From assembly GCF_009762795.1 (NCBI RefSeq), contig NZ_CP046400.1, positions 3,077,501-3,141,500 of the forward strand: 64,000 nt of DNA. The letters are read 5' to 3'. Source of the stretch: Pseudodesulfovibrio cashew. Its GTDB lineage: Bacteria > Desulfobacterota > Desulfovibrionia > Desulfovibrionales > Desulfovibrionaceae. Numbering within the stretch: the first letter of the stretch is position 1; each line of letters starts with the position of its first letter. This document shows, one piece after another, positions 61,647 through 64,000 of this stretch. Under the pieces are notes generated by a model, which ran no database searches, was not told where the DNA came from, and saw nothing but the letters and a program-made list of their open reading frames with translations. Position numbers and translations under genes: made by a program.

Positions 61647-62642
61647 TTAGCCGTCGCTTCCGTTCCCTTCCGGTTCGCCAGGAAGATCATCGCCCGGAAT
61701 CGCGGGGGCTTCCTCTTCCTCCATACCATCCCGTTCAGGCAACAAATGACTTGAAACCTGAATATCGGCAGCGGCGACCGCCTTTTTCAGCCAGGCTCCG
61801 AAGGCATCGCGCATCTTGTTCTCCAGCAAGGCTTTCTCCACAATGGGATAGGCCTGTGCCGGAGGCAACATCTTGGCCGGACTCCTTTCCAGAAGCACGA
61901 GCGCCTCAAACCCGAAACGATCAGTCAGGACACCGCTGGCCTGACCGGGTTTGAGTCCGTTCATGGCGTTTTTCCACGTAGCGGACAGCTTGCCCTCCCG
62001 GACGACCACTTCGCGGGTTTCAACTTCTCCGAATGCGGTTTCCAGGTTCACCGAATCCCGCTCGGCCAGAAATTTTTCCACGGCCTTTCCCACGATTTCG
62101 CGACTTGGCCCCCGCACCACCAAAATACGTAGGCTTTCCGGCAGGTAGAAATCGGAGATATGCTCCCTGTAATACTGCTCAGCTTCCTTGTAATCAATTT
62201 TGATCTGCGGCCTGAGCACCTGCTGATAAAACTTCTTCATGGCCAAGTGGGCCTTGAGCTGCTTTCTCCAAGCCTTAAGATCGATGTACTCCTCGACCAG
62301 CATCTGATCAAAGGCGCCCTCGGGATAATCGGCGCGCACCGTTTCCTCGGCCTTGAGCAACTCTCGATCGGTGACGGGCAGATCCCGACGGGCCAGCTCC
62401 TGTACCACCAGCTCCTGAACGATCAGGTCCGTGAGAATCTCTCCGTACTCCTGGCGCAATTTCTCCACACTCGGGACAAAGGCCCCGGCCGTGTCGGCCT
62501 GGAACTGATCATGCTGGAATTCCAACTGGGACAGCTGAATGGGCACCCCGTTGACGCGTGCGATGATCCCGAGCTCGTCGGCATCGCCCGAGCAGCCGAG
62601 CAAGAGAAACATTGCGCAACATATTAATATTCTTTTAATCAT
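61647..62642 (-). CDS. Lipoprotein peptidyl-prolyl isomerase (SurA/PrsA-like)
   Basis: A 331-residue lipoprotein: signal with lipobox LLGC (cysteine 17), SurA-N-like helical region (VNGVPIQLSQLEFQHDQFQ, about 29-140), a parvulin-like domain (about 160-265) and an acidic C-terminal tail (PERDGMEEEEAPAIPGDD). The parvulin part is diverged and catalysis is uncertain. ATGA overlap with mfd, about 95 bases before the surA-like gene: two periplasmic PPIases in tandem. Confidence 0.85.
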   Translation of the reverse strand: MIKRILICCAMFLLLGCSGDADELGIIARVNGVPIQLSQLEFQHDQFQADTAGAFVPSVEKLRQEYGEILTDLIVQELVVQELARRDLPVTDRELLKAEETVRADYPEGAFDQMLVEEYIDLKAWRKQLKAHLAMKKFYQQVLRPQIKIDYKEAEQYYREHISDFYLPESLRILVVRGPSREIVGKAVEKFLAERDSVNLETAFGEVETREVVVREGKLSATWKNAMNGLKPGQASGVLTDRFGFEALVLLERSPAKMLPPAQAYPIVEKALLENKMRDAFGAWLKKAVAAADIQVSSHLLPERDGMEEEEAPAIPGDDLPGEPEGNGSDG

Positions 62643-64000
62643 CTTTCCTCTTGGTTGACGGTTGCCGTCTCTCCGACATTCGATCCGAGCAACTCCTCCA
62701 ATTCGGAAGCGGTCTCCTCCAGAGCCCGACGCATGGATTCTGTCTGCTCATAACGCAACTCCAACCTGGCCGGAGGCAACACTTTGGCCCGCTCCGGTCT
62801 CTCGGCAATCCAATCCATGAGCTTTCTCGGATCGGTGGCCACTGCGTTTTCTCCCCAGGAGACAACCGCTCGGCCGGGATACAGCTCTGCCCTGTCCACC
62901 TGTAGCCGGGAGAGGGCCTGTTTGATGCGCAGGACCCCAAGAAAGGTTTCCAGCTCCTCAGGCAGATGGCCGAAGCGATCACGTATTTCGGCCTCCAGTT
63001 CCTTGAGCGACAATTCCTCGCGAGCCGAAGAAAGTGCCTTGTAATACCGCAACCGTTCCTTGGCATCCGGGATGTAATCCCCCGGAATATGCGCCTCGAA
63101 TACAAAATTGAGTTCCGGCTCGGAAGCCCGCGTGTCCGCCTCGCCGCGTAACCTGCGTACTTCTTCCTCAAGCATCTCCAAAAAGAGGTCAAGCCCTACC
63201 TTGGCGATCTGCCCGGACTGGGCTTCGCCAAGAATATTGCCCGCCCCGCGCAGCCGCAGGTCCTCCATGGCGATCTTGAAGCCTGCCCCCAGATAATCCA
63301 TGTCCAGAATGATACGCAAGCGCTTGCGCACGATTTCCGAAAGATCGTCTACGTGAGGGACCACGAAATATGCGTAGGCCTGACGGTCGCTCCGGCCCAC
63401 CCTGCCCCGAAGCTGATAAAGTTGTCCCAGACCGAAGAGTTGCGCCTGATCCACGATAAGCGTGTTTGCATTGGGGAAGTCCAACCCTGACTCCACAATG
63501 GCGGTGCAGACCAGGACATCAATCTCGCCATGCCAGAAGCCGTGCATGGCCTCTTCCAGCGCCTTCTCGGTCATTTTGCCATGGGCCATGGCCACCTTGG
63601 CGTCAGGAGCCAGTTCACGGACGAATTCCGCCACCCGCTCCAGGCCGTTGACCCGATTGTAGACCCAGTACACCTGACCGCCACGATCAAGCTCCCGACG
63701 CAGTATACCCTGCAACGCCAGTTTCTCCCGCTCGGCGATGGCGGTCTCCACTGGCTTGCGGTCCTCGGGCGGCGTTTCGATGACCGAGAGCCCCCGGATA
63801 CCGGAAAGGGAAAGTTGCAAAGTCCGGGGAATGGGTGTTGCCGTCAGGGTGAGCACATCGATATTCTGTCTGAATCGCTTGAGCTTTTCCTTGTGCTTCA
63901 CGCCGAAACGCTGCTCCTCATCCAAAATGAGCAAGCCGAGGTTGGGGAGCTCCACGTCCTTGGACAGAATCCGATGCGTCCCGATAAGAATGTCGATCTC
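62639..64000 (-). CDS. mfd: Transcription-repair coupling factor Mfd (N-terminus cut by window edge)
   Basis: The last 453 residues of Mfd; the start lies beyond position 64000. Visible are the DEEQRFGVKHKEKLK motif (DEEQ box of the RecG-like translocase), TLTATPIPRTLQLSLSGIR, GQVYWVYNRVNGLERVAEF, CTAIVESGLDFPNANTLIVD, RGRVGRSDRQAYAYF and the C-terminal TRCF domain (IPGDYIPDAKERLRYYKALS). Mfd displaces stalled RNA polymerase and recruits UvrA. Its stop overlaps the lipoprotein PPIase start. Confidence 0.97.
   Translation of the reverse strand, partial: EIDILIGTHRILSKDVELPNLGLLILDEEQRFGVKHKEKLKRFRQNIDVLTLTATPIPRTLQLSLSGIRGLSVIETPPEDRKPVETAIAEREKLALQGILRRELDRGGQVYWVYNRVNGLERVAEFVRELAPDAKVAMAHGKMTEKALEEAMHGFWHGEIDVLVCTAIVESGLDFPNANTLIVDQAQLFGLGQLYQLRGRVGRSDRQAYAYFVVPHVDDLSEIVRKRLRIILDMDYLGAGFKIAMEDLRLRGAGNILGEAQSGQIAKVGLDLFLEMLEEEVRRLRGEADTRASEPELNFVFEAHIPGDYIPDAKERLRYYKALSSAREELSLKELEAEIRDRFGHLPEELETFLGVLRIKQALSRLQVDRAELYPGRAVVSWGENAVATDPRKLMDWIAERPERAKVLPPARLELRYEQTESMRRALEETASELEELLGSNVGETATVNQEER

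Noticed and set aside
1-64000. CRISPR arrays, insertion sequences, prophage
   Set aside because: No repeated spacer-like units, transposase, terminal inverted repeats or phage structural genes were seen. The only recombinase is the housekeeping XerC/D type.

Overview
The window reads as a chromosomal segment of a sulfate-reducing deltaproteobacterium of the Desulfovibrio/Pseudodesulfovibrio type (inference). Supporting content includes two small siroheme Fe-S reductases of the Desulfovibrio assimilatory-type sulfite reductase family, a YedF selenium-metabolism protein, a TupA-like tungstate-binding protein, LL-diaminopimelate aminotransferase, a DHH-CBS-poly(A) polymerase fusion, a DUF6485 protein and many ferredoxin-type proteins. 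Genes are dense, GC is moderately high, and operons are short with many 1-4 base overlaps. I see no insertion sequence, prophage, CRISPR array or rRNA.

Layout: 1-6.1 kb (minus) carries lapB-like, lapA-like, HIT, LOG-like, DHH-CBS-PAP and xerD genes. 6.25-8.3 kb (plus) is a dapL-folK-YHS/TRASH operon with a clear promoter and terminator. 8.3-13.1 kb holds a secreted TPR protein behind an AT-rich leader, then an orphan PAS histidine kinase. 13.1-16.0 kb (minus) is rimI-pgk-tpiA-secG-tRNA-Leu(GAG). 16.1-23.2 kb mixes a degenerate NUDIX protein, inositol monophosphatase, DUF6485, an unrecognised 572-residue protein, gcvT, a DUF374 acyltransferase, yedF and an RluB-type pseudouridine synthase. 23.2-30.4 kb is envelope and housekeeping: lolA, ftsK, efp, aroQ, engB, lptG, lptF. 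30.6-34.7 kb has uppP, tRNA(CAT), a lysE-araC pair, ssrA (tmRNA) and a TPR membrane protein.

34.9-41.2 kb (plus) runs ileS-lspA-PLDc_N-cpoB-like-NIL ferredoxin-PilZ-cheZ. mgtE and nadC-nadA-nadB diverge around a strong inverted repeat at 42.65 kb. trkA-trkH follow at 46.6-49.5 kb, also preceded by a palindrome. 49.6-54.2 kb is the most system-like stretch: a NapH-like membrane Fe-S protein, a cytoplasmic Fe-S protein, a cupin and two tandem siroheme reductases, divergent from a Crp/Fnr regulator with an FNR/DNR-like palindrome between them. A TupA-like binding protein and rpsT follow. The right end (55.8-64.0 kb, minus) is one operon: mfd (cut by the edge), lipoprotein PPIase, surA, rodZ, recO, glyQ, glyS.

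Most of the window is conserved housekeeping. The points most worth a second look are folK, which has no ATG/GTG/TTG start before its conserved N-terminus; the siroheme/NapH/Crp-Fnr module; the two long palindromes upstream of mgtE/nadC and trkA; the unrecognised 572-residue protein; and the short leader ORF with a perfect 16-bp palindrome ahead of the TPR gene.
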